Positions 1-8,242 of a stretch of DNA of 64,000 bases are shown here, piece after piece. The stretch spans positions 3,176,001 through 3,240,000 of the forward strand of contig NZ_CP012676.1 in NCBI RefSeq assembly GCF_001294575.1, in the 5' to 3' direction. The notes beneath the pieces were generated by a model. That model was not told the DNA's origin, did no database searches, and was given only the letters and a program-made list of their open reading frames with translations. Position numbers and translations under genes: made by a program. The DNA is from Pseudomonas versuta. Lineage in GTDB: Bacteria > Pseudomonadota > Gammaproteobacteria > Pseudomonadales > Pseudomonadaceae. Every line of letters begins with the position of its first letter. The stretch's first letter is position 1.

Positions 1-1
1 T

Positions 2-277
2 TTGCGGGTGCTGGACGCGGGCTTGCACATCTGCCACATGATGGGGTTCGAGGACCTGGCACGCTGCCTGGACCTGGTCACCGACAACAGCGCCCGCACC
101 CTCAACCTTGGCGAGGGTTATGGCATTGCCGTCGGCCGGCCGGCGAACCTGGTGGTACTGGACGCCGACAGTGATTACGAAGCCGTACGCCGCCAGGCCA
201 AGGCCCGGGTGTCGATCCGGGCCGGCAAGGTGCTGATGACCCGGGTGCCGGAGCGGGTTGAATTCAACAGACCCTGA
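2..277 (+). CDS. codA: Cytosine deaminase, C-terminal fragment (cut by window edge)
   Basis: This is the last 91 residues of an amidohydrolase-family cytosine deaminase, which converts cytosine to uracil in pyrimidine salvage. The visible part holds the tail of the barrel (LVTDNSARTLNL) and the closing beta-sandwich segment GRPANLVVLDADSDYEAVRR, which resembles the end of E. coli CodA. The catalytic metal ligands lie in the missing N-terminal part, so activity cannot be judged. The reading frame is open to base 1. It converges on flgE and shares the hairpin terminator at 400-436. A related amidohydrolase remains possible. Confidence 0.75.
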   Translation: MRVLDAGLHICHMMGFEDLARCLDLVTDNSARTLNLGEGYGIAVGRPANLVVLDADSDYEAVRRQAKARVSIRAGKVLMTRVPERVEFNRP

Positions 278-283
278 AGCCAT

Positions 284-370
284 TGTGGGAGCTGGCTTGC
301 CAGCGATACAAACGACGCGGTACAGCTGCAATACCGCACCGCTGCCATCGCCAGCAAGCTGGCTCCCACA
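284..370. repeat. REP-like inverted repeat
   Basis: The arms tgtgggagctggcttgccagcgat and its near complement at 347-370 (split here: gccatcgccagcaa then gctggctcccaca) form a long imperfect hairpin between codA and flgE. It is of the common pseudomonad REP type, distinct from the gagcgagc type seen elsewhere in this window. Confidence 0.7.
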
Positions 371-399
371 AATATCAGGAAGCCGCCTGCTTCAACAAC

Positions 400-436
400 A
401 AAAAAGCCCCGGCATTGGCGTGCCGGGGCTTTTTTT
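400..436. terminator. Bidirectional intrinsic terminator between codA and flgE
   Basis: A 10-bp GC-rich stem (agccccggca / tgccggggct) is flanked by an A-run on the left and a T-run on the right. It can therefore stop transcription from both codA (plus) and flgBCDE (minus). Confidence 0.9.
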
Positions 437-452
437 ATTGTGCGGCCCGCTA

Positions 453-1781
453 TCAGGTCATCTGGATAATGGTCTGCATGATGGTGCTTTGGGTCGAGAT
501 GGTTTTGGCGTTCGCCTGGTAGTTGCTCTGCGCCTTGATCAGGTCCACCAGCTCACTGGTCAGGTTAACGTTGGAATCTTCCAGCGAGTTGGACTGGATG
601 GAACCCAGGGTACCCACCTTCGGCGCATCGTAACCGGCCAGGCCGGAAGCGAAAGTCTCTTTCCAGGCTGTACCGCCCGCAGGCTGCAGGCCTTGCTCGT
701 TGGTGAAGCTGGCCAGCGAGATCTGGCCAATGGCACGGCTCTGGTTGTTGCTGAAGTTGGCGAACATCACGCCCGAACCATCGATGGTCAGGTTGTTGAT
801 CTGGCCGGTCGCGTAGCCGTCCTGGGTTGGCGGGTTGCGCGAGGTGTCGGTGTTGTACTGGGTGGTACTGGCCATGTTGATGCCAAAACCGAGGTCTTTG
901 GCCTTCGCGCCGTTGGACACCCATGCACCATTGACGGTGGCGCCCGGCATCCAGTCCGCGACAGTCAAAGTGCTGCCGATAATGTCAGGTTCGCCGGCAA
1001 CCGGGTTCGGAGTCGTGACGCTGACCAGGGCACCGGTCGAATCAAAACTCATGGTCGAGGCCACCGGGTCTTTAGCCCCGGTGCCACTGACCGGGCTGCC
1101 ATCAGGGTTGCGGCCGTCAATCAGGGTGTAGGTCTTCCAGGTGTTGGAACCGGTCTTCACCATGTACTGATCCATCGGGTGCGGGTTGCCCTGGGTATCG
1201 TAAACAGTGGTGTTGAATTTTTTGCTGTAGCTGGCGGTCTCGCCTGGGTCGAACTTGTTCGCGACCTGATCAATCGTGTCGGCGTTGGAGTTCAGGTTGA
1301 TCGTGGACTGCACCGAGCCGGTCGGCTTGGGCGCCAGGTTGGAGGTATCGATGCGCAGGTCGGTCAAGGTGCCGTTGACGATATTGCCGTTTGCATCCAC
1401 GCCATAGCCCTGCAGGCGCGCCGTGCCGTCAGTGCTGGTCACGTAACCGTCCTTGTCGGACTTGAAAGTACCGGCACGGGTGTAGCTCAAGGCGCCATTG
1501 TCACTGAGCACGAAGAAGCCGCTGCCCGAAATGCCCATGTCCAGCAGGTTGCCGGTGTTATTGATCGCCCCCTGACCGAAATTTTGCGAGACCGCCGCCA
1601 GGTTGACGCCGCTGCCGACCGTCTTGCTGCCGGTCCCCAGCTTGCTGGCCGAGTAGATGTCCGCGAACTCTGCGCGCGATGCTTTAAAACCGGTGGTCGC
1701 GACGTTGGCAATGTTGTTGCCGGTAACGTCGAGTTGCTTGTTGGCCGCATACAGGCCGCTAAGGCCGATATTGAATGACAT
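453..1781 (-). CDS. flgE: Flagellar hook protein FlgE
   Basis: This 442-residue protein polymerises into the flagellar hook, the universal joint outside the outer membrane. The N-terminus carries the flagellar rod/hook signature (SFNIGLSGLYAANKQLDVTGNNIANVATTGFK, positions 2-33, interrupted here for reading), and the C-terminus (SNVNLTSELVDLIKAQSNYQ near 405-425) forms the partner helix. The middle is the variable FlgE D1-D2 region. It is the last gene of flgBCDE, which runs leftwards from a sigma-54 promoter. In P. aeruginosa flgFGHIJKL follows flgE directly; here the next gene is convergent codA. Confidence 0.97.
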   Translation of the reverse strand: MSFNIGLSGLYAANKQLDVTGNNIANVATTGFKASRAEFADIYSASKLGTGSKTVGSGVNLAAVSQNFGQGAINNTGNLLDMGISGSGFFVLSDNGALSYTRAGTFKSDKDGYVTSTDGTARLQGYGVDANGNIVNGTLTDLRIDTSNLAPKPTGSVQSTINLNSNADTIDQVANKFDPGETASYSKKFNTTVYDTQGNPHPMDQYMVKTGSNTWKTYTLIDGRNPDGSPVSGTGAKDPVASTMSFDSTGALVSVTTPNPVAGEPDIIGSTLTVADWMPGATVNGAWVSNGAKAKDLGFGINMASTTQYNTDTSRNPPTQDGYATGQINNLTIDGSGVMFANFSNNQSRAIGQISLASFTNEQGLQPAGGTAWKETFASGLAGYDAPKVGTLGSIQSNSLEDSNVNLTSELVDLIKAQSNYQANAKTISTQSTIMQTIIQMT

Positions 1782-1801
1782 GTTTATCTCCTTGAGTCGG
1801 C

Positions 1802-2527
1802 TTAGAGGCCAATGGTCTGGACTTTGGATATTCCAATGCTGCCCAGGCCTGCGAGGTTGAGCATGATTTCGCCCCCGGTCTTGCTCAGGGTCACGCTATT
1901 GACCGTGGCTGGCAGGTAAGTAGTGAGCGCGGTGGTGGCAGTGTCGGTTTTGCTGGAGGCGGTAAAGGTATAGTTGCCCTTGTCCAGCAACAGGCCGTCG
2001 CTATCCTTGCCATCCCAGGTGAAGTCCACATTACCGGCTTTCTGGGTGCCCAGGTCGAGGGTCCTGACCACCTCACCGTCCGCATCGGTAATGGTGATGG
2101 TGGGTTTGGAATCGGCGTCCTGTACCACCACGGAACCGTTAAACGGTTTGCCGCTGGAAGGGTCGACATAGGCTTCGCCGGTTTGCACGATCACCGAACG
2201 GCCCACCAGCGACGACGCCTGCAAGGCTTGCGAAGACTGCAGGCCACCTGTGATGGAGTTCACCGAATCGTTGAGCGTGGTGATGCCTTCCAGGCTGCTG
2301 AACTGCGCCAGTTGCGCCACGAACGCAGTGTTGTCCTGGGGGTCCAGCGGGTTCTGGTTTTTCAGCTGGGTCACCAGCAATTGCAGGAATGAATCCTTGC
2401 CCAGAGAACTGCTGCCGGCAACGGCCTTGGACGCCCCGGCCAGACTGGTGTCGGTGGTCTTGGCCTGAGCAGAGTTGGCGAGTACCTGATTCAGGGTCAG
2501 GCCGCTGGTGGAATCGGTCACACTCAT
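1802..2527 (-). CDS. flgD: Flagellar hook capping/assembly protein FlgD
   Basis: FlgD (241 residues) forms the cap on the growing hook and is needed for FlgE polymerisation. The conserved N-terminal block runs from about residue 41 to 80 (LGKDSFLQLLVTQLKNQNPL followed by a Gln/Phe-rich segment ending FSSLEGI). The rest matches the FlgD Tudor and Ig-like domains, including FTWDGKDSDG near 170. It lies between flgC and flgE with short gaps (15 bp and 20 bp) and is co-transcribed with them. Confidence 0.96.
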   Translation of the reverse strand: MSVTDSTSGLTLNQVLANSAQAKTTDTSLAGASKAVAGSSSLGKDSFLQLLVTQLKNQNPLDPQDNTAFVAQLAQFSSLEGITTLNDSVNSITGGLQSSQALQASSLVGRSVIVQTGEAYVDPSSGKPFNGSVVVQDADSKPTITITDADGEVVRTLDLGTQKAGNVDFTWDGKDSDGLLLDKGNYTFTASSKTDTATTALTTYLPATVNSVTLSKTGGEIMLNLAGLGSIGISKVQTIGL

Positions 2528-2542
2528 TTGCGTCGTCCCTTA

Positions 2543-2986
2543 TCACTGACCGAGGGTCAGGACCTTCTGCATCATGGTTTTGGCGGTGTTCATCATTTCC
2601 GCGTTGGTCTGGAACGAACGGCTGGCAGAAATCATGTCAGCCATTTCTTCAACCACATTGACGTTGGGGTAGTACACGTAGCCCTTGGCGTCGGCAGAAG
2701 GATGGTTAGGTTCATAACGGGCCTGGAGTTCGCTCTGGTCCTCGACCACGCCCAGTACTTGCACACCGTTGCCGGCGCCGTCCTGGTTCTGAAACAGCGA
2801 GCCGTCGGTGCCGTTTTGCGCGCCCTGAAACATGGTGGCAAACACCGGGTGCCGTGCGCGGTAAGTCTGGTCGATGCTCGACGACACGGTCTCGGCGTTG
2901 GCGATGTTACTGGCGACGGTGTTCAGGCGCGTGGTCTGTGCACTCATGCCGCTACCGGCGATATTGAAAACACTGGCTAGAGACAT
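2543..2986 (-). CDS. flgC: Flagellar basal-body rod protein FlgC
   Basis: This 147-residue proximal rod protein spans the periplasm as part of the flagellar drive shaft. It shows the rod signature RLNTVASNIANAETV at residues 20-34 and the C-terminal rod helix VNVVEEMADMISASRSFQTN near 108-127. The length is the family norm. Only 3 bp separate it from flgB upstream, so the two are translationally close. Confidence 0.97.
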   Translation of the reverse strand: MSLASVFNIAGSGMSAQTTRLNTVASNIANAETVSSSIDQTYRARHPVFATMFQGAQNGTDGSLFQNQDGAGNGVQVLGVVEDQSELQARYEPNHPSADAKGYVYYPNVNVVEEMADMISASRSFQTNAEMMNTAKTMMQKVLTLGQ

Positions 2987-2989
2987 GAA

Positions 2990-3397
2990 TTACTCCCCGC
3001 GCAGGGCTGACATCAGCCCTTTGAATTTGCTGTTGAGCAAGGTGAAGCTGGCCTGGAAGTTGACCGCATTTTCTGCGTAGTTCGACTGCTCCAGTTGCGC
3101 GTCCACCGTGTTCTGGTCGATCGACGGCTGCATCGGCACACGGTACTGCAGGGACTCGTCGCCGCTGCTCAGGCCCTGGGCTTCGATGTGCCGGCTGTTG
3201 GTCTTGTTCAATGCAAACGTGCCGTTCTGGTTTTTGTCACTCTGTGCGGCGAGCACAGAAGCAAAATCCAGGTCCCGGGCCTTGTAGTTCGGGGTGTCGG
3301 CATTGGCAATGTTGTTCGCCAGCACTTCGGCACGCTGTGCGCGAAAGCCCAGGGCCTGTTCGTGGATACCGAGCGCTTTATCGAAGCTGATGCTCAT
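2990..3397 (-). CDS. flgB: Flagellar basal-body rod protein FlgB
   Basis: FlgB (135 residues) is a proximal rod subunit. The start MSISFDKALGIHEQAL was chosen because it gives the family's usual length and lies about 60 bases downstream of a near-perfect sigma-54 promoter; the frame stays open upstream to 3802 but that stretch runs through the promoter and a REP element. The signature EVLANNIANADTPNYKARD occurs at residues 24-42. It is the first gene of flgBCDE. Confidence 0.96.
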   Translation of the reverse strand: MSISFDKALGIHEQALGFRAQRAEVLANNIANADTPNYKARDLDFASVLAAQSDKNQNGTFALNKTNSRHIEAQGLSSGDESLQYRVPMQPSIDQNTVDAQLEQSNYAENAVNFQASFTLLNSKFKGLMSALRGE

Positions 3398-3456
3398 GTC
3401 GGGAAACCTTTGTGGGCTGACCTGAATGTGATTCAGGCTTTTCATGACATGAACTG

Positions 3457-3473
3457 AGCAAACCCCGTGCCAA
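3457..3473 (-). promoter_or_regulatory. Sigma-54 promoter of flgBCDE
   Basis: Read on the minus strand the site is TTGGCACGGGGTTTGCT, with GG and GC separated by exactly ten bases, matching the RpoN -24/-12 consensus almost perfectly. Transcription would begin near 3446, about 48 bases before the flgB start. RpoN control with a FleQ/FleR-type activator is known for Pseudomonas flagellar rod and hook genes. Confidence 0.9.
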
Positions 3474-3593
3474 TTACTCGAGAGCCGTATTGGCGGGGTT
3501 TGCAGGGATGCGGGGAGCGGCAATGCCATAAAAGCGGCAATGCCTGACCGCCGACTGCCGCTTTTCTGCCGCCCCCCTGACCGCCCCTCCCCA

Positions 3594-3649
3594 TGTAGGA
3601 GCGAGCTTGCTCGCGAGCTGTTGCGGCCACTGAAAAGCTCGCTCCTACA
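3594..3649. repeat. REP element, gagcgagc type
   Basis: The repeat begins tgtaggagcgagcttgctcg and ends with the complementary aagctcgctcctaca. It lies between flgB and cheR and is one of eight copies of this type in the window. Confidence 0.9.
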
Positions 3650-3668
3650 GGGAAAGATTGGCGGACAT

Positions 3669-3695
3669 AAAAAAGGAGCCGTATGAGGGCTCCTG
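3669..3695 (-). terminator. Intrinsic terminator after cheR
   Basis: The stem aggagcc/ggctcct has a seven-base loop and on the minus strand is followed by a run of six T. It sits 7 bases beyond the cheR stop codon. Confidence 0.85.
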
Positions 3696-3701
3696 TTTTG
3701 C

Positions 3702-4529
3702 CTACTTGGCCTGGTAAATAATCCCCGGGCTGCATTGCACCATCCGGTAATGATCCGGCAAGCCATTGAGCGCTTCGGAGGCGCCCAAAAACAGATAACC
3801 ACCCGGTTTCAAGGTGCTGTGAATGCGCAGCAAGATGTCTTTCTTCACTTCAGCCGAAAAGTAGATCAGCACGTTCCGACAGAACACGATGTCGAATTTG
3901 CCAAACCCGGCGTAGCTGTCCAGCAGGTTGAAGGAGCGGAACTCGACCCGATTTCTGATCGCCGTCTTGAGTACCCAGCGCCCCGGCCCCTTGGGCTCGA
4001 AATAGCGTTGCAAACGCTCTTGCGACAGACCGCGGCCAATCGCCAGGTTGTCGTATTCGCCCGTTCTGCAAGTGTTGAGCATCAAACTGGACAGGTCGGT
4101 GGCAACAATCTGCACGCCCAGCTTCAACTGGCCAAGGTTGCTGCGCTCGAACTCGTCAATCGCCATCGACAGCGAGTACGGTTCCTGCCCCGAAGAACAG
4201 GCCGCCGACCAGATACGCAGGCGCTGGCCGGGGTTGGCCTTGATCTGCTCGGGCAGGACTTTGTTCTTCAGCACCTCAAAGGGATAGGTGTCGCGAAACC
4301 ACAGGGTTTCATTGGTGGTCATGGCATCGACCACCTGCTCGCGCAGCCCGCTGCGGGGCTGGCTCTGAATACGCTGAATCAGCTCGCCCAAGGATTTGAT
4401 CCCTTGCTGCTCCATCAGCTTGTTGAGGCGACTGGAGACCAGGTACTGCTTGTTCTCACCCAGCAAAATGCCACAGGCTTTTTCCAGGAAAACCCGGAAC
4501 TGTTGAAAATCCAAATTAGCCGTCGACAA
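3702..4529 (-). CDS. cheR: Chemotaxis protein methyltransferase CheR
   Basis: CheR transfers methyl groups from S-adenosylmethionine to glutamates of chemoreceptors for adaptation. The 275-residue protein has the N-terminal alpha domain (DFQQFRVFLEKACGILLGEN), the SAM-binding region beginning RIWSAACSSGQEPYSLSM at about 108-125, and FDIVFCRNVLIYF near 220. A TTG start at 4529 is preferred: it gives the family length, follows AAGAGG on the minus strand by nine bases, and begins 13 bases after the cheV stop. The frame extends upstream to 4658 inside cheV, which I regard as spurious. It is co-transcribed with cheV. Confidence 0.93.
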   Translation of the reverse strand: MSTANLDFQQFRVFLEKACGILLGENKQYLVSSRLNKLMEQQGIKSLGELIQRIQSQPRSGLREQVVDAMTTNETLWFRDTYPFEVLKNKVLPEQIKANPGQRLRIWSAACSSGQEPYSLSMAIDEFERSNLGQLKLGVQIVATDLSSLMLNTCRTGEYDNLAIGRGLSQERLQRYFEPKGPGRWVLKTAIRNRVEFRSFNLLDSYAGFGKFDIVFCRNVLIYFSAEVKKDILLRIHSTLKPGGYLFLGASEALNGLPDHYRMVQCSPGIIYQAK

Positions 4530-4542
4530 ATGATCAAGCCTC

Positions 4543-5505
4543 TTAAATCGTGTTGACCGCCAGGGGTGAACCCTGGCTATGGTCTGCTGCGTTGATCCGG
4601 TCAACGACCCGGGATGCCAGGTCATCAGGGCGAAACTTGGCCAGAAAGTCATCGGCACCGACTTTCTTGACCATTGCCTGATTGAATACGCCGGACAATG
4701 AAGTATGCAGAATGATGTGCAGATTTTTCATGCGTGGATCGTTACGAATTTCGGCGGTCAGGGTGTAGCCGTCCATTTCCGGCATCTCGATGTCCGAGAT
4801 CATCATCAGAAACTCTTCAGACGGGTCTTTACCCTCATCTACCATTTTGCGCAGGTAATCCAGCGCCTGACGGCCGTCGTTCAGTGATACCACCTCGACC
4901 CCGACCGTTTGCAGGCAACGGGCAACCTGTTTACGTGCCACCGACGAATCATCAACCGTCAGCACCCGTAAAGACAGCGCTTTGGCTTGAGTCTCGACAT
5001 CCACGACACCCTGTGAAATGGCTTCCGGGGTAGGCGAAACTTCAGCCAGGACCTTTTCCACATCGATGATCTCGACCAGTTGCTCATCCAGCCGCGTCAC
5101 GGCCGTCAAGTAATGGTCGCGACCGGCACCTTTGGGCGGCGGATGAATGTCTTCCCAATTCATGTTGACGATACGCTCGACCGAGCGCACCAAAAAGCCC
5201 TGAGTCTTGGTGTTGTACTCGGTAATGATGACAAACGGGCTGCTTTGGTCCTGCAGCGCCCCCGAACCGGTAGCCATCGCCAGATCGAGAATCGGAATAG
5301 TCGCCCCGCGAATGCTCGCCACACCGCATACCACCGGATGGGATTTGGGCATCATTGTCAGTTTTGGGCATTGCAGCACCTCCCTGACTTTGAACACGTT
5401 GATCCCGTATAGCTGTGGCCCGTCCAGACGAAACAACAACAGTTCAAGGCGGTTTTGCCCTACCAGTTGAGTGCGCTGGTTAACCGCATCCATCACTCCG
5501 GCCAT
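4543..5505 (-). CDS. cheV: Chemotaxis coupling/response-regulator protein CheV
   Basis: CheV (320 residues) fuses a CheW-like coupling domain (about residues 18-165) with a receiver domain (about 180-305). The receiver shows the acidic pocket (VLTVDDSS), the phosphoacceptor aspartate in ISDIEMPEMDGYTL and the conserved Thr/Lys signals (HTSLSG and FLAKFRPDDL). It couples receptors to CheA and probably buffers phosphate during adaptation. It is divergent from flgA, sharing a 76-bp intergenic region, and precedes cheR. I could not find a convincing FliA promoter directly upstream. Confidence 0.95.
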   Translation of the reverse strand: MAGVMDAVNQRTQLVGQNRLELLLFRLDGPQLYGINVFKVREVLQCPKLTMMPKSHPVVCGVASIRGATIPILDLAMATGSGALQDQSSPFVIITEYNTKTQGFLVRSVERIVNMNWEDIHPPPKGAGRDHYLTAVTRLDEQLVEIIDVEKVLAEVSPTPEAISQGVVDVETQAKALSLRVLTVDDSSVARKQVARCLQTVGVEVVSLNDGRQALDYLRKMVDEGKDPSEEFLMMISDIEMPEMDGYTLTAEIRNDPRMKNLHIILHTSLSGVFNQAMVKKVGADDFLAKFRPDDLASRVVDRINAADHSQGSPLAVNTI

Positions 5506-5554
5506 ACACAGCTCCTGTTAAAACTTTAAGTTACGACACACATTGCCCGGCAAA

Positions 5555-5570
5555 CGGCACGGGCTTTGCT
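5555..5570 (+). promoter_or_regulatory. Sigma-54 promoter of flgA
   Basis: The site CGGCACGGGCTTTGCT has GG at 5556-5557 and GC at 5568-5569 with ten bases between, as RpoN requires. Expected transcription start is around 5581, directly at the first candidate ATG of flgA, so either the message is nearly leaderless or translation starts further in. Confidence 0.8.
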
Positions 5571-5581
5571 ATTTATCTGCC

Positions 5582-6334
5582 ATGAACGCAAAAACGACAA
5601 AATCCTGCCACGTGTCACACAGCTATTTCAGACTGCTTGCGGCCTTGTGCCTGACGATTATCGGCATGCCGTCCTACGCGGAGGAATTCACATCTCCTGA
5701 TCAGCTTATCGGCGTGACCCAGGGCTTTCTTGAATTCACCGTCGAAGACTACCTTGCCACTGGTCAGATTGAAGGCCGCTATCAAATTCAGGTCAACAAT
5801 CTTGATCCCCGCCTGCGCCTGGCCAATTGCGACAAGGAATTGACAGCCAGCCTCGAGAGCCCTGCCCAGCCCATGGGGCGCGTGATTGTGCGCGTGCGTT
5901 GCGAGGGGCTCTCGCCCTGGACCATCTTTGTTCCGGCCCAGGTCAAACTGTTCCGCGATGTCGTCACCGTGACCCATCCCCTGCAGCGCGGCATGGTTAT
6001 CGACTACGCCGATGTCACCCTGCGCGAGCGCGATATCAGCCTGATCAACCAGGGTTACCTGACCGCGACCGAGCTGGCAGTGGGTCAAAAGCTGCTGCGG
6101 CCCATGGTCGCTGACCAGGTGCTGACCCTGACCCATCTGGAACAGGCTGCTGCCGTACGCAAAGGCGATCACGTAGTCATCAGCGCCCGTAGCGGCACAT
6201 TAAGTGTCAAGATGCCCGGCGAAGCCCTGTCAGACGGTGGCCTCAGCGAGCAGATCCGGGTGAAGAACCTCAACTCCAAACGCATCATCCGGGCCCGGGT
6301 TACCGCGCCGGGGCAGGTTGAGGTGGCACTGTAG
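5582..6334 (+). CDS. flgA: Flagellar P-ring assembly chaperone FlgA
   Basis: FlgA is a periplasmic chaperone for FlgI during P-ring assembly. The 250-residue reading starts MNAKTTKSCHVSHSYF and has a signal peptide ending PSYA-EEF. The SAF domain lies in the C-terminal half (HPLQRGMVIDYADVTL near 134-149 and RKGDHVVISARSGTLSVKMP). The start is uncertain: the sigma-54 site predicts transcription from about base 5581, and an in-frame GTG at 5612 would give a normal 23-residue signal peptide. No strong ribosome binding site is visible for either. The frame is also open back to 5543. Confidence 0.92.
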   Translation: MNAKTTKSCHVSHSYFRLLAALCLTIIGMPSYAEEFTSPDQLIGVTQGFLEFTVEDYLATGQIEGRYQIQVNNLDPRLRLANCDKELTASLESPAQPMGRVIVRVRCEGLSPWTIFVPAQVKLFRDVVTVTHPLQRGMVIDYADVTLRERDISLINQGYLTATELAVGQKLLRPMVADQVLTLTHLEQAAAVRKGDHVVISARSGTLSVKMPGEALSDGGLSEQIRVKNLNSKRIIRARVTAPGQVEVAL

Positions 6335-6421
6335 GAAAATTGGCATAGTTGGGTGACTTTCCTACACTGTGCCTTGACGCAGGTCAGTACAGACAAGCAT
6401 CAAGCCGTGATTAATCGCGCC

Positions 6422-6448
6422 TAAAGTTTTCCCGGGTATGGCCGAAAA
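6422..6448 (+). promoter_or_regulatory. FliA (sigma-28) promoter of flgM
   Basis: TAAAGTTT at 6422-6429 and GCCGAAAA at 6441-6448 are separated by exactly 11 bases, matching the flagellar sigma-28 consensus TAAAGTTT-N11-GCCGATAA with one mismatch. It lies 35 bases upstream of flgM, so the anti-sigma factor gene would be transcribed by the sigma factor it inhibits. Confidence 0.9.
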
Positions 6449-6483
6449 CATGGCAAGCGTCCAAATATCCAGAGGTTTTCGTC

Positions 6484-6810
6484 ATGGTCATCGACTTCAG
6501 TCGACTCAACAGTGCCCCGCCCCTAACCGGCAGCACCCGCAGCAATGCCAACCAGCAAGCAGGCAGCGCCACGCAAGCGGCCCCTGCAGCCAGCCCGGAA
6601 CAAACCAGTGTCAGCGCCCCAAGCGGTGAATCTGTGCACCTCAGCCAAGAAGCTCAACAGTTGCAGAAAATCGGTGACTCGTTGCGTGACCAACCGGTGG
6701 TGGATAAAAACCGGGTCGCCGAACTGAAGCAAGCCATTGCCGATGGCAGTTATAAAGTCGACAGCAATCGTGTCGCCGGCAAACTGCTGAATATAGAAGC
6801 TCAGCGCTAG
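6484..6810 (+). CDS. flgM: Anti-sigma-28 factor FlgM
   Basis: FlgM (108 residues) binds FliA and holds late flagellar genes off until it is exported through the finished hook-basal body. The N-terminal half is Ser/Thr/Ala/Gln-rich and probably disordered. The C-terminal FliA-binding region shows [20 protein letters not shown] and [11 protein letters not shown] near the end. The ATG follows GAGG by eight bases and a clear FliA promoter lies just upstream. flgN follows 50 bases later. Confidence 0.95.
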   Translation: MVIDFSRLNSAPPLTGSTRSNANQQAGSATQAAPAASPEQTSVSAPSGESVHLSQEAQQLQKIGDSLRDQPVVDKNRVAELKQAIADGSYKVDSNRVAGKLLNIEAQR

Positions 6811-6860
6811 GCCCACGGCCAGTGCCAGGCTTTTGGACGCTTAAAACCCTTGAGCCCGAC

Positions 6861-7328
6861 ATGCACGACGAAAATTTGCTGCAACTGATCAACGATGACC
6901 TGGCACCGGCCACGCAGCTGCTCGGCCTGTTGCAGGACGAGTCCATCGCCCTTAAAGGACGCGACATGCCGGTGCTGGAAAAAATTCTGGCGCGCAAACA
7001 GTCGTTGATCATCCTGCTTGAGCAACATGGCCGCCGACGCAGCGAGATACTGGCAAGCCTGGGCTTGCCCACCAACCGCAGCGGCCTTGAAAGCCTTGCC
7101 AGCCATTCCAGCGTAGGCGAGCAATTACTGGCGCAAAGCGATGTGCTGAACCAATTGCTGGCGCAGTGTCAGGCCGCCAACCTGGTGAATGGCCAATCGA
7201 TCCAGACTCAACAGGCGATCACCGCCAATCAATTGCGCATCCTGCATGGCGGCGAAGCGCCTTCGCTGTATGACGCGCGCGGCTCAACCTCAATGCTCAA
7301 CAAGCCCCGCGCTTACAGCCAGGCCTGA
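6861..7328 (+). CDS. flgN: Flagellar export chaperone FlgN
   Basis: FlgN (155 residues) is the cytoplasmic chaperone for the hook-filament junction proteins FlgK and FlgL. It is almost wholly helical, with coiled-coil-like stretches (LLQLINDDLAPATQLLGLLQ at 6-25 and VLEKILARKQSLIILLEQHG at 41-60), as expected for the family. The ATG at 6861 gives the usual FlgN length; the frame opens 39 bases earlier. It is in an operon with flgM. Confidence 0.93.
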   Translation: MHDENLLQLINDDLAPATQLLGLLQDESIALKGRDMPVLEKILARKQSLIILLEQHGRRRSEILASLGLPTNRSGLESLASHSSVGEQLLAQSDVLNQLLAQCQAANLVNGQSIQTQQAITANQLRILHGGEAPSLYDARGSTSMLNKPRAYSQA

Positions 7329-7420
7329 GCCGGCACGGTCACGCTATCTAGACTCGCCACATAATGGCAAAATGCTACCAATTGCGTGTTGCTGTTCTTT
7401 TGTCCGGAGACTGCTGAACC

Positions 7421-8158
7421 GTGTTCGATTCCCAAGATGCTCCGCAGCTACCCAAGGTGCTCACCACACCTCTGGAAGTGTCCTCCAGCCTGCGCCTGCT
7501 GCAAGAGAGCCATGACCCGCTGATCATTACCTTCCAAGACCGCAGCCAGCGCTTTCAGAGCTATGTCGTCGAAGTGGATCGCGCAGGCAATTGCATGGCC
7601 CTGGACGAAATGATCCCCCGCGATGGCGAACGTTTTCTTCAGGAGGGCGTACCGTTTCGGGTTGAAGGCTTCCATGAGGGCGTAAGAATTGCCTGGGAAT
7701 GCAGCACCCGCCTGACCATCGACGACACCCAGGGCCACCGTTGCTACCGCACGGCCCTGCCGGGCGAAGTGCTGTACCACCAGCGGCGCAACGCCTTTCG
7801 TGCAGCGCTCAAACTGGTCAATCTGGTCAATGTGCAAGTGGCCGGCGAAAAGCTCAAGGCACCGCTCCAGGGCAAGTTGCTGGACGTATCGGCCACTGGC
7901 TGCAAGTTGCGCTTTGAAGGTGACATCGGCGAATGCATGCAACTGGGCCAGGTGTATGAGCGCTTCAGTGCAGCCCTGCCCTTCGGTTCCATGACCACGC
8001 CCGTGGAGTTGCGCTACCTGCACTTCGAGGAACACCTCAATATCACCTTTGCCGGCATGCGCTTTCACAACATCAGCGGTGGTGTGCAGCGCCAGGTCGA
8101 ACGCTTTGTGTATCAATTGCAGCGTGAAGCGCGCCAGTTTGATAAAGACGACTATTAG
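7421..8158 (+). CDS. ycgR: Flagellar brake protein YcgR (PilZ, c-di-GMP binding)
   Basis: YcgR binds cyclic di-GMP and interacts with the flagellar motor to slow swimming. The 245-residue protein has a YcgR N-terminal domain (about 15-110) and a C-terminal PilZ domain carrying the c-di-GMP motifs RRNAFR (about residues 124-129) and [11 protein letters not shown] (about 154-164). A GTG start at 7421 is used; an upstream GGAGA lies 11 bases away. It follows flgMN by 92 bases and is probably co-expressed with them, which fits its motor role. Confidence 0.93.
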   Translation: MFDSQDAPQLPKVLTTPLEVSSSLRLLQESHDPLIITFQDRSQRFQSYVVEVDRAGNCMALDEMIPRDGERFLQEGVPFRVEGFHEGVRIAWECSTRLTIDDTQGHRCYRTALPGEVLYHQRRNAFRAALKLVNLVNVQVAGEKLKAPLQGKLLDVSATGCKLRFEGDIGECMQLGQVYERFSAALPFGSMTTPVELRYLHFEEHLNITFAGMRFHNISGGVQRQVERFVYQLQREARQFDKDDY

Positions 8159-8163
8159 AAACC

Positions 8164-8222
8164 TGTAGGAGCGAGCTTTTTGCTCTCTCGTTGAAGAGCT
8201 CGCGTGCAAGCTCGCTCCTACA
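8164..8222. repeat. REP element, gagcgagc type
   Basis: Arms tgtaggagcgagc and gctcgctcctaca enclose an imperfect stem between convergent ycgR and the YcaD-like transporter gene. Confidence 0.85.
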
Positions 8223-8242
8223 GTCAAGCTCGCGCCTGCAGG

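Noticed and set aside
258..1778. 506-codon open frame opposite flgE
   Set aside because: Antisense shadow of flgE; the encoded sequence shows no recognisable domain while flgE is certain.
3490..3504. TTGGCGGGGTTTGCA, resembling a plus-strand sigma-54 site
   Set aside because: GG and GC are eight bases apart instead of ten, and no gene follows on the plus strand.
5516..5535. TAAAGTTT on the minus strand upstream of cheV, resembling a FliA -35 box
   Set aside because: It is only about 20 bases from the cheV ATG and no GCCGATAA-like box follows at 11 bases.
7366..7390. tggcaaaatgctaccaattgc before ycgR as a sigma-54 site
   Set aside because: The GG to GC distance is far longer than ten bases.
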